A stretch of DNA of 64,000 nt from M0108 sp044228795 (lineage in GTDB: Bacteria; Pseudomonadota; Gammaproteobacteria; Chromatiales; Chromatiaceae), in assembly GCA_044228795.1 (NCBI GenBank), contig JBGAUE010000005.1:62001-126000 (forward strand). The letters are read 5' to 3'. The translations under genes were made by a program, and so were the position numbers. Numbering within the stretch: the stretch's first letter is position 1; every line of letters starts with the position of its first letter. Shown one piece after another: positions 63,892 through 64,000 of the stretch. Under the pieces are notes generated by a model, which searched no databases, was not told where the DNA came from, and was given only the letters and a program-made list of their open reading frames with translations.

Positions 63892-64000
63892 TCAGACCTT
63901 ATCACCGCGACCGCGCATCTCGGCGATCACTGCATCAATACCTTTCTTGTCGATCAAGCGCATGGCATCGGTGGACAGACGCAGGCGCACCCAGCGATTC
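63892..64000 (-). CDS. rpmB: 50S ribosomal protein L28 (partial, 5' end outside window)
   Basis: The last 35 residues are visible: NRWVRLRLSTDAMRLIDKKG, then IDAVIAEMRGRGDKV. This matches the L28 C-terminus (compare [20 protein letters not shown] in E. coli). The start lies beyond the right edge. Confidence 0.93.
   Translation of the reverse strand, partial: NRWVRLRLSTDAMRLIDKKGIDAVIAEMRGRGDKV

Overview
The window is high-G+C, gene-dense bacterial chromosome. The gene content fits a gammaproteobacterium, possibly a Chromatiales (purple-sulfur-type) relative: homodimeric AceE beside AceF, hemC-hemD divergent from argH, WaaA/heptosyltransferase LPS genes, a PatZ-type acetyltransferase and rpmB-rpmG. 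The order-level guess is inference only. No rRNA or tRNA gene was seen.

Layout. (1) 1-6.7 kb: a partial murein endopeptidase gene and an HDAC-family deacetylase gene, divergent from a PatZ-like acyl-CoA ligase/lysine acetyltransferase, then a thiolase and a DUF2076 protein. (2) 6.8-14.9 kb: a giant alpha-2-macroglobulin, a small secreted Pro/Met/Glu/Phe repeat protein and a SulP anion transporter. (3) 15-24.4 kb: an AraC-type regulator divergent from a run of exported proteins: arylsulfatase, DUF1254/DUF1214 protein, a lipoprotein with an internal duplication, a twin-arginine-signal protein, an outer-membrane barrel, a DUF2092 protein and two tiny proteins. Three of these share an unnamed G-[RM]-P-x-T-P-x-S-[YF]-A-G motif. 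This is the best candidate here for an undescribed system. (4) 24.4-30.7 kb: a PAS/GAF/GGDEF/EAL/CZB protein, a double-cupin protein, then a decayed strip with toxin-antitoxin remnants, a cas4 relic and an IS481-type transposase fragment.

(5) 30.7-40.3 kb: a complete type I-C CRISPR-Cas locus, all on the minus strand (cas3-cas5c-cas8c-cas7-cas4-cas1-cas2), followed by its leader and an 18-repeat array. The 37-nt repeats contain a perfect 22-nt palindrome. The leader-distal end of the array abuts the truncated transposase. (6) 40.6-46.5 kb: pyruvate dehydrogenase E1 and E2 (the E2 linker encodes two copies of a C-rich repeat), a chorismate-lyase-like protein and a protein-L-isoaspartate methyltransferase. 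(7) 46.6-56 kb: surface polysaccharide genes (waaA, a polysaccharide deacetylase, three GT4 and one GT9 glycosyltransferases, a sulfotransferase and an AsnB-type amidotransferase). (8) 56-64 kb: hemD-hemC, argH, a MazG-like pyrophosphohydrolase, a DevBCA-type exporter with a trailing lipoprotein, a low-G+C gap with DnaA-box-like sites, and rpmG/rpmB.

Two themes recur. One is protein acylation and acetyl-CoA chemistry (deacetylase, PatZ, thiolase, PDH). The other is sulfate-ester handling at the cell surface (SulP, sulfatase, sulfotransferase). Start codons were moved inward where a ribosome-binding site, signal peptide or family length favoured it.
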